Assembly: GCF_008330945.1 (NCBI RefSeq)
Contig: NZ_CP043488.1
Span: forward strand, 1,488,001 to 1,552,000
From: Labrys sp. KNU-23
GTDB lineage: Bacteria > Pseudomonadota > Alphaproteobacteria > Rhizobiales > Labraceae
Reading direction: 5' to 3'
DNA: 64,000 bases
The notes below the pieces were generated by a model. The model saw only the letters and a program-made list of their open reading frames with translations. It did no database searches and was not told the DNA's origin. The position numbers and the translations under genes are program-made. Positions 28,723 to 37,744 of the stretch are shown here, piece by piece (position 1 is the first letter of the stretch; every line of letters begins with the position of its first letter).

Positions 28723-29385
28723 ATGGGCACGGCCTCTCGCCCAAGCGCCACCGGCGTGCGGCAATTCCTCGATCTCGAGCAGCAGCGCGCGTGGATCAAG
28801 GGCGAGATCGACCTGCCGGACGCGACCGACCGCTCGGAATCCCTGGAACAGCGCTTCAAATATGTCGCTCGATTTGCGAAACTGCTTTCCAGCCCGCACG
28901 CAAAGGACGTGCTGGAGATTCTCGGACTATACGGTCCAAACTGCATTCCGATCCCGCGCAAGACCGAGCGTTTCTACTGGTCGGTTTCCTGTCTGCCGTC
29001 GAGCTCGGACAAACCGCTCATCCGCGTCAATGCGAGCTGGATGGAGCTTTTCACGCTCTATGCCCAGGGCGAGGATGTCCGCGCCAGATTCATCGTGCAT
29101 CTTTCGGATTTCACCACGGATGGCTCGGCAACGCCGAGCCTGGTGGACAAACCCTTTCTCGAGCAAAGCGCCGCGGAGCCGGACGACGTCCGTTATTTCT
29201 TCCCACGCGGTGCGGACATTTTCGGCATCAATGTGCATGGCTCTGCCTCGATCCGCCAATTCCTCGCGAGCCGCCGTGTGTTGCATGCCCTTCGGACGTT
29301 CAACCTCACGCACATGAACCGGGGGCGGAACGCCTACCAGGCGAGCCATTGCTACAGCGCGGCGGATTACATGCTGTCAGATTGA
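28723..29385 (+). CDS. Hypothetical protein, 220 aa
   Basis: ATG 28723 follows CAGGAG by six bases and gives MGTASRPSATGVRQFLDLEQ. The protein looks soluble and folded, with segments SVSCLPSSSDKPLIRVNASW and ARFIVHLSDFTTDGSATPSL and an RYFFPRGADIFGINVHG stretch. No family is recognised and no signal peptide is seen. It is divergent from the lectin-like gene and may be functionally linked to it. Confidence 0.6.
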   Translation: MGTASRPSATGVRQFLDLEQQRAWIKGEIDLPDATDRSESLEQRFKYVARFAKLLSSPHAKDVLEILGLYGPNCIPIPRKTERFYWSVSCLPSSSDKPLIRVNASWMELFTLYAQGEDVRARFIVHLSDFTTDGSATPSLVDKPFLEQSAAEPDDVRYFFPRGADIFGINVHGSASIRQFLASRRVLHALRTFNLTHMNRGRNAYQASHCYSAADYMLSD

Positions 29386-29500
29386 GAGGCTCTGGAAAGC
29401 ACGCCATCCTGGCGACCTCGGCGGCGCCAATCTCGGCCGGTTTGCGCCCCGTCTCAGCCATTCGACGCCTTCGACGCAGCCCCTGAAGGCCGCTGCCCGA

Positions 29501-30001
29501 CTAGTCGGCCTCAGCTTTTGCTCGCCCGTCCAGCCAGGCGGCGAGGCCATCCAGCGTCTGCAGTCCATATTCCACCGCGCCGAAGCCGATGACCGCCTGA
29601 CGCCGTTCGCGGCTGGGGTGGAGCTGGCGCATGGTCAGCACCGTCTTGCCATCGGCCTGCTCGTCGAAGGTCACCGTGACGCGGAAACGGTTGGGATCGT
29701 CCGGGTCGGGCGTGCCATGGTCCATCACGATCCGCTCGTTCGGCACGATTTCCAGGAAACGCATGAGGTTGGGGAAGCGCTGCTCCTTGCCTTCGAACAT
29801 GCCAACCATATCGAAACGCCAGACCCCGCCCTCGCGGATATCGGCTTCGTGGCTCTCGATGTTGAGGGCGGTCGGGCCGAACCATTGGGCGAGTGCCTTG
29901 GGATCCATCCAAGCGGCAAAGACCTTGGCGCGCGGGTGGTTCAATAGCTTGACCAGCACGATCTCGCGGTCAAGGGACCAGGTCTCAAACTGGCTTGCCA
30001 T
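29501..30001 (-). CDS. AHSA1/SRPBCC-domain protein
   Basis: 166 aa. The START-like AHSA1 fold is recognised from the N-terminal REIVLVKLLNHPRAKVFAAW (usual pattern: Hsp90 ATPase activator homologue, with A..W..P..L..WFGP) and the WFGPTALNIESHEADIREGG stretch. Members of this family bind small hydrophobic ligands or act with ArsR regulators. The gene overlaps the upstream ArsR gene by 17 bases, a very common pairing. The specific ligand is unknown. Confidence 0.85.
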   Translation of the reverse strand: MASQFETWSLDREIVLVKLLNHPRAKVFAAWMDPKALAQWFGPTALNIESHEADIREGGVWRFDMVGMFEGKEQRFPNLMRFLEIVPNERIVMDHGTPDPDDPNRFRVTVTFDEQADGKTVLTMRQLHPSRERRQAVIGFGAVEYGLQTLDGLAAWLDGRAKAEAD

Positions 30002-30347
30002 GTCTTTCCTCGTCCTCTTCCGTCTTGTCCAGATAGGCTTCCAGTCGATCCAGCCGTTCGGCCCAGCGCCGGCGCTCCGCTTCCATCCAGTTCGCCGCCT
30101 CGTCGAAGCGCGGCCGCACCAGCCGGCACCAGCGGCTGCGCCCGCGCTTTTCGCTGGCGATCAGCCCGCAATCCTCCAGCACCCTGAGATGCTGGGCGAA
30201 CGAGGGCAGCGCCATGTCGAACGGCTCGGCCAGGACGCTGACCGGCACCTCCCCCTCGGCAAGCCGCGACACCACCGCGCGGCGGGTCGGATCGCTGAGA
30301 GCATGAAAGGCAAGGTCGAGGGGGGTCGAATGGTAAGGCATGTGCAT
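29985..30347 (-). CDS. ArsR-family transcriptional regulator
   Basis: 120 aa; ATG 30347 or the in-frame ATG at 30341 may be used. Winged-helix pattern LAFHALSDPTRRAVVSRLAE followed by the recognition region PSFAQHLRVLEDCGLI. No metal-binding Cys pair is seen, so it belongs to the non-metal ArsR group that accompanies AHSA1 proteins. It is divergent from a RibD-type reductase gene, and the space between holds two identical-pattern dyads that are likely its operators. Confidence 0.88.
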   Translation of the reverse strand: MHMPYHSTPLDLAFHALSDPTRRAVVSRLAEGEVPVSVLAEPFDMALPSFAQHLRVLEDCGLIASEKRGRSRWCRLVRPRFDEAANWMEAERRRWAERLDRLEAYLDKTEEDEERHGKPV

Positions 30348-30382
30348 CCGTAAAGCGGTCGCGGATTCCGGTCAACGAAAAA

Positions 30383-30430
30383 AAGGTACTTGCCTTAGTG
30401 TCTGCGTTCAAACATAAAGGCACTTGCCTT
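30383..30430. promoter_or_regulatory. Two AAGG-N6-CCTT dyads, candidate ArsR operators
   Basis: AAGG-TACTTG-CCTT (30383-30396) and AAGG-CACTTG-CCTT (30417-30430) are near-identical, both followed by AGT, and start 34 bases apart. They lie between divergent arsR and RibD-type genes, where a repressor would control both. Confidence 0.6.
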
Positions 30431-30478
30431 AGTATTTGGCTCGCACAGGGCGAGCACGCAACACGCAAGGAGGCCCCG

Positions 30479-31120
30479 GTGGCAGTTCGTGTCGATTTCA
30501 ACCTCTCGCTCGACGGTTTCGCGACAACGACGGACCAGACGCCCGAGCAGCCGATGGGCGCCGACTGGATGCGCCTCGTCGGCGCCTATATCGCGACAAG
30601 GACGATGCGTGAGCGCGTGTTCAAGGACACCAGCGGTGAAGGCACGACCGGCGTCGACGACAGATATGCCAGGGCCTATTTCGACAATATAGGTGCGGAG
30701 ATCATGGGCGCCGGCATGTTCGGGCTGCACAGCTTCCCCGATGACCCCAACTGGAAGGGGTGGTGGGGCGACGAGCCACCGTTCCGTGTCCCGGTCTTCG
30801 TCCTGACCCACAGGAAGCGGCCCTCGATCGAAATGGCCGGCGGCACGACATTTCATTTCCTCGACGCCACGCCGGTCGAGGCGCTCCGGCAGGCCGTTGC
30901 CGTCGCAGGTGGAAAGGACGTGCGGGTTGGCGGCGGAGCCAGCACCGTCCGCGATTTCCTCAAGGCGGGGCTCGTCGACCATCTCCACGTCGCCATCGTC
31001 CCGATCCTGCTCGGACGCGGCATCCGCCTTTGGGACGATCTGCGTGGCTTCGAGCTTGGCTACACGGCGGAGTCGGAAACGGCAGAGAGCGGCACCATTC
31101 ACCTGACATTCCGGCGCTAG
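30479..31120 (+). CDS. RibD C-terminal / dihydrofolate reductase-like protein
   Basis: 213 aa from GTG 30479, six bases after AAGGAGG; an ATG at 30398 is in frame but has no ribosome binding site and overlaps the putative operators. The family pattern is clear: VRVDFNLSLDGFATTTDQTP at the start, GGKDVRVGGGASTVRDFLKA and the DHLHVAIVPILLGRGIRLWD segment near the end. These are stand-alone NADPH-binding reductase-fold proteins of largely unknown substrate. Divergent from the ArsR-AHSA1 pair, with which it is often found. Confidence 0.85.
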   Translation: MAVRVDFNLSLDGFATTTDQTPEQPMGADWMRLVGAYIATRTMRERVFKDTSGEGTTGVDDRYARAYFDNIGAEIMGAGMFGLHSFPDDPNWKGWWGDEPPFRVPVFVLTHRKRPSIEMAGGTTFHFLDATPVEALRQAVAVAGGKDVRVGGGASTVRDFLKAGLVDHLHVAIVPILLGRGIRLWDDLRGFELGYTAESETAESGTIHLTFRR

Positions 31121-31324
31121 CCGCCAGCCCATGGACAGCATGATCATGGACTGCCCACAGGCGTCCATGATGTCGGCTTTTCGAACAGTCAGCACTGGTA
31201 GCGACAATCCGCTTCTGGGTCTGCATTCGACTGTCCGCAATGCGCCCCATTCCGGCCGTTCGATCTGTGGGTTTGAATTCCCGAAAGCAGACATACGCCG
31301 GCAAAGTGCTCGCATTGAATCACG

Positions 31325-32206
31325 TCAATCCGGGCGTTCTGGCACTCCTATTCGCCATGCAGGATCAAACCCGTCTCTCCACGACACTAACGCCTTGTGG
31401 GCGTAATGGGCTGTGCGTCTGTTCAGTGCCGCAACGGTGGTTGCACTCGCCCTGACGTATCGCACCGGCTTTTCGAAGCGCGTCATAGGGTGATGCAAGA
31501 TGATCGTATGCCGCGGCGAAAGCGGCATCACCACCTCGATGCCCGGGTCCGCCAGCGAACTCTTGTGAGTTAGGAATCTATGCCTAGGCACCGTTGGATC
31601 GAACCAAGTTACCGGACTGTCTGAGGTAATGAAGCCCGGCTCAACGGAGCACATAATAGTCATCGTCATTTCACTGAGCGTGGGCAGGCCATCCATCATA
31701 GCTCCAGGCAGCAAAAACTGCATGGGCGACGCCACCGCTTTTCGAAGGTTGCGCAGTTCCGCCTCAGAATTTGCGGTTGAGCCCAGGGCGACGGTCTTCG
31801 CCTCAGTTGCATCCAAGGTCTGCCGCCAAAGCGCCCGCTGGATCTCTCTCGCTTCAGGCGTGCGCCCGTGCATAGCTGCGATGAAGGCTATCAACTGCGA
31901 TTGCCGAAGCCGAGGCAACTGGCGGTGGCCGGCTACAAAGTCTGTGATGAGTGTCTTTAGTCCCTGCTCAAGTTTCGCCAGCTCAAACTCTATCCGCAGA
32001 TCCCGGGAACCATCGGGCCCGAAGATCGTGTAGATGTCAGTCTCGGTGAACAGGTTTTGGGGTGCTCGTTTGCGGCCGCCGCCGCCACTAGGATCAAAGG
32101 TCCACACAAATGGCTGCATTCCCGCAGGCGTATTCGGATCGCACCAGGCAGAAAGGTAGCTCCTTGGGATATAGTGCTGCGATTTGTGGTTACGGGACTT
32201 AGGCAC
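31325..32206 (-). CDS. DUF4238-family protein
   Basis: 293 aa from GTG 32206. The N-terminal KSQHYIPRSYLSAW is the hallmark of DUF4238, and NLFTETDIYTI follows as in that family. The MQFLLPGAMMDGLP and FITSDSPVTWFDP segments also fit. Function is unknown; members are scattered and often sit in accessory regions. Base and codon use are less biased than in the flanking metabolic genes, in keeping with acquisition by transfer. Confidence 0.75.
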   Translation of the reverse strand: MPKSRNHKSQHYIPRSYLSAWCDPNTPAGMQPFVWTFDPSGGGGRKRAPQNLFTETDIYTIFGPDGSRDLRIEFELAKLEQGLKTLITDFVAGHRQLPRLRQSQLIAFIAAMHGRTPEAREIQRALWRQTLDATEAKTVALGSTANSEAELRNLRKAVASPMQFLLPGAMMDGLPTLSEMTMTIMCSVEPGFITSDSPVTWFDPTVPRHRFLTHKSSLADPGIEVVMPLSPRHTIILHHPMTRFEKPVRYVRASATTVAALNRRTAHYAHKALVSWRDGFDPAWRIGVPERPD

Positions 32207-32291
32207 AGGCCGTCACCATGAGCTCACCTCATACTGGCGTTGCCTATGACAGCTGAAGGCTAAACAGCCTGCACGACATTTGCGCACTAGC

Positions 32292-32957
32292 TCACTCTAA
32301 CTTCAGTCGCTCCCACTCGCCAATCAACGTCCTGTACTTTTCATGAAAAACTGTCTCCTCGTTGCCCTGCAGCGGCGTCGTTTGCGGAGAGAAGAACGTA
32401 CGACGCAGGGCATCGATAACACGCATATCAGCGGGGTCCGCGTCGGTTAGTACTTGTTGCATTACCCAGAGCCCTAGCCTCCCGCCTTCTTCTGAGAGCG
32501 GTGGCTCTTCACTGAAGTACGGGTATACCACGCGTGTGTATTCCCCCCGGACGCGCGCATGGAGTGCATCCCTTATCCGAACTGTGGCGCCCAAGCTTTC
32601 AATCCGCAGGCTGCCGTGCATGCTTATAGGAACGATCTCTACAGGCTCGTTTGACCAACGCAGTTTTGCGCTAAGCAGTTCGAGGACTCCGTCGCTCAGT
32701 AGTGGATATAGTCTTTTGAAGTTCCTGTTCGACAGGATGCGATCCTGGGTCAACTGCGTTAGGTCACCTCGGCCAGAGATGTGCGTCTTAACGTCCGACC
32801 AAAAGGGTAGGTAGAAGTCGCCACCTCGACTTCTAGTACCGCCCGCCTCCTTTTTGCGATCAAGTCGGATGTCCTCTTTCAAAATGGATCGTCGCAGTGA
32901 ATTGGGCGAATAGAACAACTGCAGCGCCTTTCGGAGAGGGATATCTAGAACAGACAT
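32292..32957 (-). CDS. Hypothetical protein, 221 aa
   Basis: Start chosen at ATG 32957 (MSVLDIPLRKALQLFYSPNS), six bases after GGAGC; the open frame reaches further to 33014 without a better start. No family is recognised. The protein is charged, with a basic N-terminal half (LRRSILKEDIRLDRKKEAGG) and an acidic central part. It is in the same orientation as the DUF4238 gene, 85 bases upstream of it. Codon use is mixed, like the other genes in this patch. Confidence 0.58.
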   Translation of the reverse strand: MSVLDIPLRKALQLFYSPNSLRRSILKEDIRLDRKKEAGGTRSRGGDFYLPFWSDVKTHISGRGDLTQLTQDRILSNRNFKRLYPLLSDGVLELLSAKLRWSNEPVEIVPISMHGSLRIESLGATVRIRDALHARVRGEYTRVVYPYFSEEPPLSEEGGRLGLWVMQQVLTDADPADMRVIDALRRTFFSPQTTPLQGNEETVFHEKYRTLIGEWERLKLE

Positions 32958-33106
32958 ACGTGCTCCACACTTTGATCGAAGTACAACTATCTTCTTGGCG
33001 TCCCGTCGACACAATGGGAAAGAGCATTGTTTTCACTAAATTTTAGTGCGACGACGCCCACCGCGGTACCGATTCCTGGTCTGCGCCAGCGGGTAAGGGA
33101 GAGCAT

Positions 33107-34729
33107 ATGACAATCAAGCAGACCTTCTTCAATCTGGCTGACCTGCCAAAGCTTGCGGCGCGCACCTGGACACCCCTGCGGAGGGTGACGGAGTCCATGC
33201 TTAACGATCTCCCGCCTGGGGTCATTTCTGTAACCGAATTCCACGGGATAGCGACTGTCGCGGTTCATTCCGCCAAGTCAGCTGATGTAGACACGATGGG
33301 ATAGGGCGATGTCGGGCTCAACCCGCATCGGGCAGGCATGGAATCATGGGGCTACCAGTCATCGGATGTGTTCCGCGGCTGGGGTGACACCGAGCTTGGC
33401 ATCAACCTGGTCATTGCCTAACACCTCGAGGAGCCGAGCAAAGAGATTTGGCATCTGCATCCTGATCTAGTGGTGGCGCTCCGGCTCATTCAGGAAGGTG
33501 ATCGCTGGTACCGACCCGAGGAAGGGTGGCCGGAGGTCGTTCGCCTAACCTGCAACGATGCCGGCGAGCCGGTTTGCCTTGAGATGAAGACCGAATTCCT
33601 CAATGACTACCTCGTGGCGCGGGACATGCGTCTCTTTTGCTCTAGTTATGCCGAACGGACGGCAGTGACCGAGAAAGACCCTGGCTATGCCTGGTCTCGC
33701 AAGCCCATTAACGAGAAAAGCGATCGAAATCAGCTCGAGTACATTACCGCGCCGGCAGGTTGGCCCCATCCTCACGGAACCTTCTTCACAAGGGGTGCCA
33801 TATGGCGAACCGAGTGGCTGGACCCCGGTGCGATCAGCACGCGCATCCGCGGCGATAAGACGTCCGATGAAGTCTCTTTTGTGACCAAGCCGGACGGTAC
33901 TCGAGTGGCAGCAGGTCGGCTTGATGGAGATATCGGCTGGCTCTACTTCAACGCAGGAGTGGTCAATGCGCTTCTCCGACATCGCGGTGGACGGCTCCAT
34001 TGGGCATCGAGAGATACCGGTGGTGTTGGTGCGACTTCGGACACAGTCCATTTTGGCGTAAACGGCCTTGGCCTGATCACCGTTTTTGCCAAGGATATCG
34101 GCATGCTCAAGCCCTGGGACCAGCGGACTTGGGCAGCCCACAACGTCACCCCCGATGGGGGCGTGTCAGAGGAGCTGTTCTCGGCGCAGATGATGGTGCA
34201 GCCGGCATCAACTAAGGCGCCCGAGGCCCTTATTGAAAAGGCTATTAATAACCTCGCTTCGAGCTTTCGCGAACGGTACGGTCAGGAGCTGCTGCGCGAG
34301 AATGCCCAAGTGTCCGATATTCTCAAGCGGGCTCACCGGTTTCGTTGTGTGGAGACGGAGGGGCTGCTGGACCTTTCCAAGCAGGTGACGCAGCTGTTCA
34401 CCGAACGCGTCGATGTTGATGCCGTACTTGCGCACTGCCCACCGCTCGCCAAGGGCGAGAAAAAGCCGGGGTCGCTAAAGGCTATTGAGCGGCTGTTGGG
34501 CACAATCCTACCCGAGGAACAGGCAAGGAAGATGATGGGGCCACTGTTTGGCCTGAACGATCTTCGCAATGCAGGATCGCACCTTGGTTCCAGTCTCGTG
34601 CAAAGTGGTCTTGAGCGCCTTGGCGTCGACGATAGAAAGCCACACCCCATGCAGGGCTTGCAACTGCTGAAGAGCGTGGTCAGTACGCTGCATGAGGTCG
34701 AGGGGGCGATTGCCGTTCCAAAGGCGTGA
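33107..34729 (+). pseudogene. Gene of unknown family broken by two in-frame stop codons
   Basis: From ATG 33107, after GGGAG, one reading frame runs for 541 codons to 34729 but is interrupted by TAG at 33302-33304 and TAA at 33419-33421. Between and after the stops the frame still reads as protein (WGYQSSDVFRGWGDTELGIN, then HLEEPSKEIWHLHPDLVVAL), with no frameshift. CAG to TAG and CAA to TAA changes would explain both. The last 419 codons could still be translated from GTG 33470. No family is recognised. The C-terminal half has helical segments and a NDLRNAGSHLGSSLVQSGLE region resembling HEPN-like or RiboL-type abortive-infection helices, but I cannot confirm this. Confidence 0.7.
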
Positions 34730-34790
34730 CCGCCTCTGACAATCAGCAAGACTACCCGGCTCGTTTGACCGATCCGGGTAGTCAGAGCGG

Positions 34791-35021
34791 CTAGGCCGTT
34801 TCGGAATCGCCGCACCAAACAATCCGGCCCGAGCGCAACCAGAAATGCGATCTGCATCCTGTATTTCGCCAGACCGATGGTCGCAAAGTCGGCCGACCGT
34901 TGGCGTCGACGGCAATGTCCCACCGAGGCTTCGCGCCATCGAAGACGAGCATTTCGATAGTGGCGCCGCACGGACACATCATACCTACGCTCCAGCGTTC
35001 GCCATCGTCGATAGTGAGCAC
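34791..35021 (-). CDS. DUF6527-like (BubE-type) small Cys protein, start uncertain
   Basis: 76 aa from GTG 35021 (MLTIDDGERWSVGMMCPCGA). The sequence has the family marks CPCGATIEML, the RPTLRPSVWRNTGCRSHFWL block and a final GRIVWC. Family members are usually longer at the N-terminus. The frame here is open about 45 more bases upstream, without ATG, to a TGA, so the gene may be N-terminally degraded. DUF6527 proteins are known neighbours of bacterial ubiquitin-like conjugation (Bub) genes; no E1, E2 or ubiquitin-like gene is visible here. The Cys residues suggest zinc binding. Confidence 0.55.
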   Translation of the reverse strand: MLTIDDGERWSVGMMCPCGATIEMLVFDGAKPRWDIAVDANGRPTLRPSVWRNTGCRSHFWLRSGRIVWCGDSETA

Positions 35022-35231
35022 CAGGTCCCTGGAAAGGTCGTTGCCGCCCAGCGGCGGCTGTTCGGGTGCCGGAGTTCAAAAAGCGTCTGGTTTGGTTGGT
35101 CCGCTTCAATTCTAAATGCGCCAAAACCAGACAGTCCGCTGTCGGCCCCTCAGTTGCCCTTCGTGGGCGCTTCTTGTTGTTGAGATTGTTTCCAATCCCT
35201 TCCGAAAACGAAGTTGGGCAAACGGGCAGCT

Positions 35232-35660
35232 TCAACCCGCCGCGTCGAACGCCATACGGGCGACCTTGATTGCGGCATGGCTTCGATTGGCCCATTGGAC
35301 GAGGGATGCCAACGGTTCGAGAATTGTGGCGCCAAGGGGCGTCAGCCGGTACTCGACGCTTGGCGGCTTGGTGGGGAACACCGTGCGTGCGACCAGGCCG
35401 TCACGCTCCAAATCGCGAAGGGTCTGCGTCAGCATCCGCTTGGATATGTCCGGAATCGCCCGCAGGAAGGCGCTGAATCGGTGCGGGCCTGCCGCGAGAG
35501 TGGCCAGGATCAGCGTCGACCATTTGTCACCGATGCGGTCCAGAACATCCCGCACCGGGCATTGGGAGTCGAGTGACCCGTCGGGCCGGCGTGCCAATAC
35601 CAATCCGCTCGGTGTGGCATCAGGTGCCGGCACGGTTACTTCTGTCTCACCCTGTCCCAA
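35232..35660 (-). CDS. HxlR-family transcriptional regulator
   Basis: 142 aa from a TTG at 35660, about seven bases after GGAGG. The winged-helix pattern is clear: [20 protein letters not shown], then [20 protein letters not shown] and the wing [12 protein letters not shown]. The Cys at the start of the domain is where redox- or electrophile-sensing HxlR proteins carry their sensor Cys. It is divergent from a quinone oxidoreductase gene, which is the usual partner and likely target. Confidence 0.9.
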   Translation of the reverse strand: MGQGETEVTVPAPDATPSGLVLARRPDGSLDSQCPVRDVLDRIGDKWSTLILATLAAGPHRFSAFLRAIPDISKRMLTQTLRDLERDGLVARTVFPTKPPSVEYRLTPLGATILEPLASLVQWANRSHAAIKVARMAFDAAG

Positions 35661-35701
35661 AATTCTGCCTCCTTCACGACGGCATCGGTCTCACTTAATT
35701 A

Positions 35702-35727
35702 CCTTGTGCCAGATATGAACCACAAGG
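35702..35727. promoter_or_regulatory. Candidate HxlR operator, CCTTGTG-N12-CACAAGG
   Basis: Seven-base perfect inverted repeat in the 77-base gap between the divergent hxlR-type and qorB-like genes. The right arm overlaps the Shine-Dalgarno of the plus-strand gene, so binding would block its expression. Confidence 0.55.
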
Positions 35728-35737
35728 AGAACGACCC

Positions 35738-36646
35738 ATGCCCACGACGCCGAAGCTTTTCGTGACCGGCGCAACCGGCCATCTAGGCACGCTCGTCATT
35801 GACGCGCTGCTCGAGATGGTGCCTGCCCATGCCATCGTGGCGGGCGTGCGGGATATCGCAAGGGAAGCTGCAGCCAGGCTCCGGGACAGAGGCGTCGAGG
35901 TCCGTATTGCCGACTACTCCAGGCCGGAGACGCTGGCGAGCGCGCTTGCCGGCGTGGATCGACTTCTCCTGATCTCCGGCAGCGAGATCGGCAAGCGAAC
36001 GGTACAACACCGCAATGTCATCACCGCCGCCAAGGAGGCTGGCGTCGGCTTGATCGCCTACACCAGCATCCTTCACGCGGATTCGTCTCCGCTGTTCCTC
36101 GCCGATGAGCATCGCCAAACGGAGGCCGCGCTGGCGGAGGCCGGCGTGCCGTTCACGCTGTTGCGGAACGGCTGGTATACCGAGGTCTTCACATGGCGCC
36201 TGCCCGCTGCCCTGAGCCAAGGCGTGCTCATCGGCGCAGCGGCAGAAGGGCGCATCTCGGCCGCTGCCCGCGCCGACTATGCCCGGGCTGCGGCGACGGT
36301 GCTGGCCGGCGACGACCACGCCGGCCGCATCTATGAATTGGCGGGCGACGCCTCCTTCACACTGGCCCAATTGGCTGCCGTCGTGTCCGAAGCCTCGGGC
36401 AAACCGATCGTCTACCAGAACATGACCCCGGACGAATTCCGATCGGCGGCCGCCAGCGCGGGCGTACCGGAGATGTTTGCCAGGATCCTGTCGGACACCG
36501 ATGCCGGCGTGGCAAAGGGGGCGCTGCTCGATGAGGGCGGCGACCTGGCCCGGCTGATCGGGCGGCCGACGACCCCTTTCCAGGCCACGATCTCCGGGTT
36601 CGTTCACGATCAGCAAGCGGCCGGCCAGGCTTCGAGCCACGCATGA
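35738..36646 (+). CDS. qorB: NmrA-like NAD(P)H:quinone oxidoreductase (QorB-like)
   Basis: 302 aa atypical short-chain dehydrogenase. N-terminal nucleotide motif FVTGATGHLGTLVIDALLE, then RLLLISGSEIGKRTVQHRNV and LADEHRQTEAALAEAGVPFT typical of QorB/YtfG. Known members reduce quinones with NADPH. Expression is probably controlled by the divergent HxlR regulator and induced by quinone or electrophile stress. Shine-Dalgarno AAGGAG. Confidence 0.87.
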   Translation: MPTTPKLFVTGATGHLGTLVIDALLEMVPAHAIVAGVRDIAREAAARLRDRGVEVRIADYSRPETLASALAGVDRLLLISGSEIGKRTVQHRNVITAAKEAGVGLIAYTSILHADSSPLFLADEHRQTEAALAEAGVPFTLLRNGWYTEVFTWRLPAALSQGVLIGAAAEGRISAAARADYARAAATVLAGDDHAGRIYELAGDASFTLAQLAAVVSEASGKPIVYQNMTPDEFRSAAASAGVPEMFARILSDTDAGVAKGALLDEGGDLARLIGRPTTPFQATISGFVHDQQAAGQASSHA

Positions 36647-36674
36647 GCGGCCTCGTCCGCATCTGAAATCAGGC

Positions 36675-36709
36675 CAGGCTCCCGGAGGCCGACCGTTGAC
36701 GGGAGCCTG
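36675..36709. terminator. Bidirectional stem-loop between convergent units
   Basis: CAGGCTCCCG and CGGGAGCCTG pair over ten bases around a 15-base loop, between the qorB-like stop (36646) and the convergent ABC operon end (36762). No T tract. Confidence 0.6.
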
Positions 36710-36761
36710 CCAGGGTCATCCAGATGCTTCAGCTTTCCACCGGGCTTGCCCCAACTCTGGA

Positions 36762-37709
36762 TCAGTACGGCGCCTCCGGGAAATAGTACTCCGCAGCATT
36801 GTCTTTGGTGATGAGCGGGCTGGACAGGACATAGCGGCCGCTGATCGGTGCCTGCGTCGCGTATTTCATCGTGACCAGTTCGATGGCGGGAATGATCAGG
36901 GTCGGCGGATAGAAAATATCGGCATCGACCATGTCGTGCCCATCCATGACGAGCTTGATCACCTTGTTCATGCCGGAGCCTCCCAGCACCGCGACGTTCT
37001 TTCGGCCCGACTGCTTGATGGCCTCGATGGCGCCGAGAGCGGCGTCGTCGTCGCCTGTCCAGACACCGTCGATCTCGGGGAAACGCTGCAGATAATCCTG
37101 CATCACTTCAAAACCCTTGTCGGGATTCCAATTGGCGTATTGCATGTCGAGGACCTTGATGTTGGTCCCCTTGAGCGCTTCGTTGAAGGCCTCGATCCGA
37201 ATATTGTCGATGGCGGTGGGAATGCCGCGCATGACGACGATCTTGCCGCCATTCGGAAACTTCTTCTTGAAATACTCCGCCGCGGTGCGCCCATAGGAGG
37301 GATTGTCGCCCCCGACATAGACGTCCTCGATCCCTTCCTGGGACAGACCGCGGTCGACCGTTGCGATGAAGACCCCCTTGGCCTTCGCTGCCTTGACCGG
37401 TTCGGTGAGCGGGTCGGACTCAAAAGGCAGGATCACCAGGGCCTTGATGCCACGGGCGAGCATGTCCTCGACGTCGTTGACCTGCTGTGTCGCGCTCGAC
37501 GATGTGGTGAGGACGAAATCGACGTCCGGAAAGGCCGCCTTCATGCGCTCGATCGTGCGCTTGGTGTGATAGTTGAGCCCCCCGGTCCAGCCATGTGTGG
37601 CCGCGGGGATGGAAATCCCGATCGTGGTTTCGGCGGCCGCCGCGGGCGCCGCCCATCCTGCCAGGAGCATGGCTCCGGCTGCCACGACCGATTTCAATCT
37701 GCCGAACAT
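36762..37709 (-). CDS. Sugar/cyclitol ABC transporter substrate-binding protein (transporter 1)
   Basis: 315 aa from ATG 37709. A Sec signal peptide (MFGRLKSVVAAGAMLLAGWA, cleavage likely after PAAAA) is followed by a Peripla_BP_4 fold: TTIGISIPAATHGWTGGLNY, LARGIKALVILPFESDPL and DGVWTGDDDAALGAIEAI. It is the periplasmic binding component of a CUT2 transporter, last gene of an ATPase-permease-binding protein operon. The neighbouring inositol-type enzymes suggest an inositol or related polyol as ligand. Confidence 0.88.
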   Translation of the reverse strand: MFGRLKSVVAAGAMLLAGWAAPAAAAETTIGISIPAATHGWTGGLNYHTKRTIERMKAAFPDVDFVLTTSSSATQQVNDVEDMLARGIKALVILPFESDPLTEPVKAAKAKGVFIATVDRGLSQEGIEDVYVGGDNPSYGRTAAEYFKKKFPNGGKIVVMRGIPTAIDNIRIEAFNEALKGTNIKVLDMQYANWNPDKGFEVMQDYLQRFPEIDGVWTGDDDAALGAIEAIKQSGRKNVAVLGGSGMNKVIKLVMDGHDMVDADIFYPPTLIIPAIELVTMKYATQAPISGRYVLSSPLITKDNAAEYYFPEAPY

Positions 37710-37744
37710 AGTTTCCTCCCTCTTTGATTGGTGTTCCGACGCCG

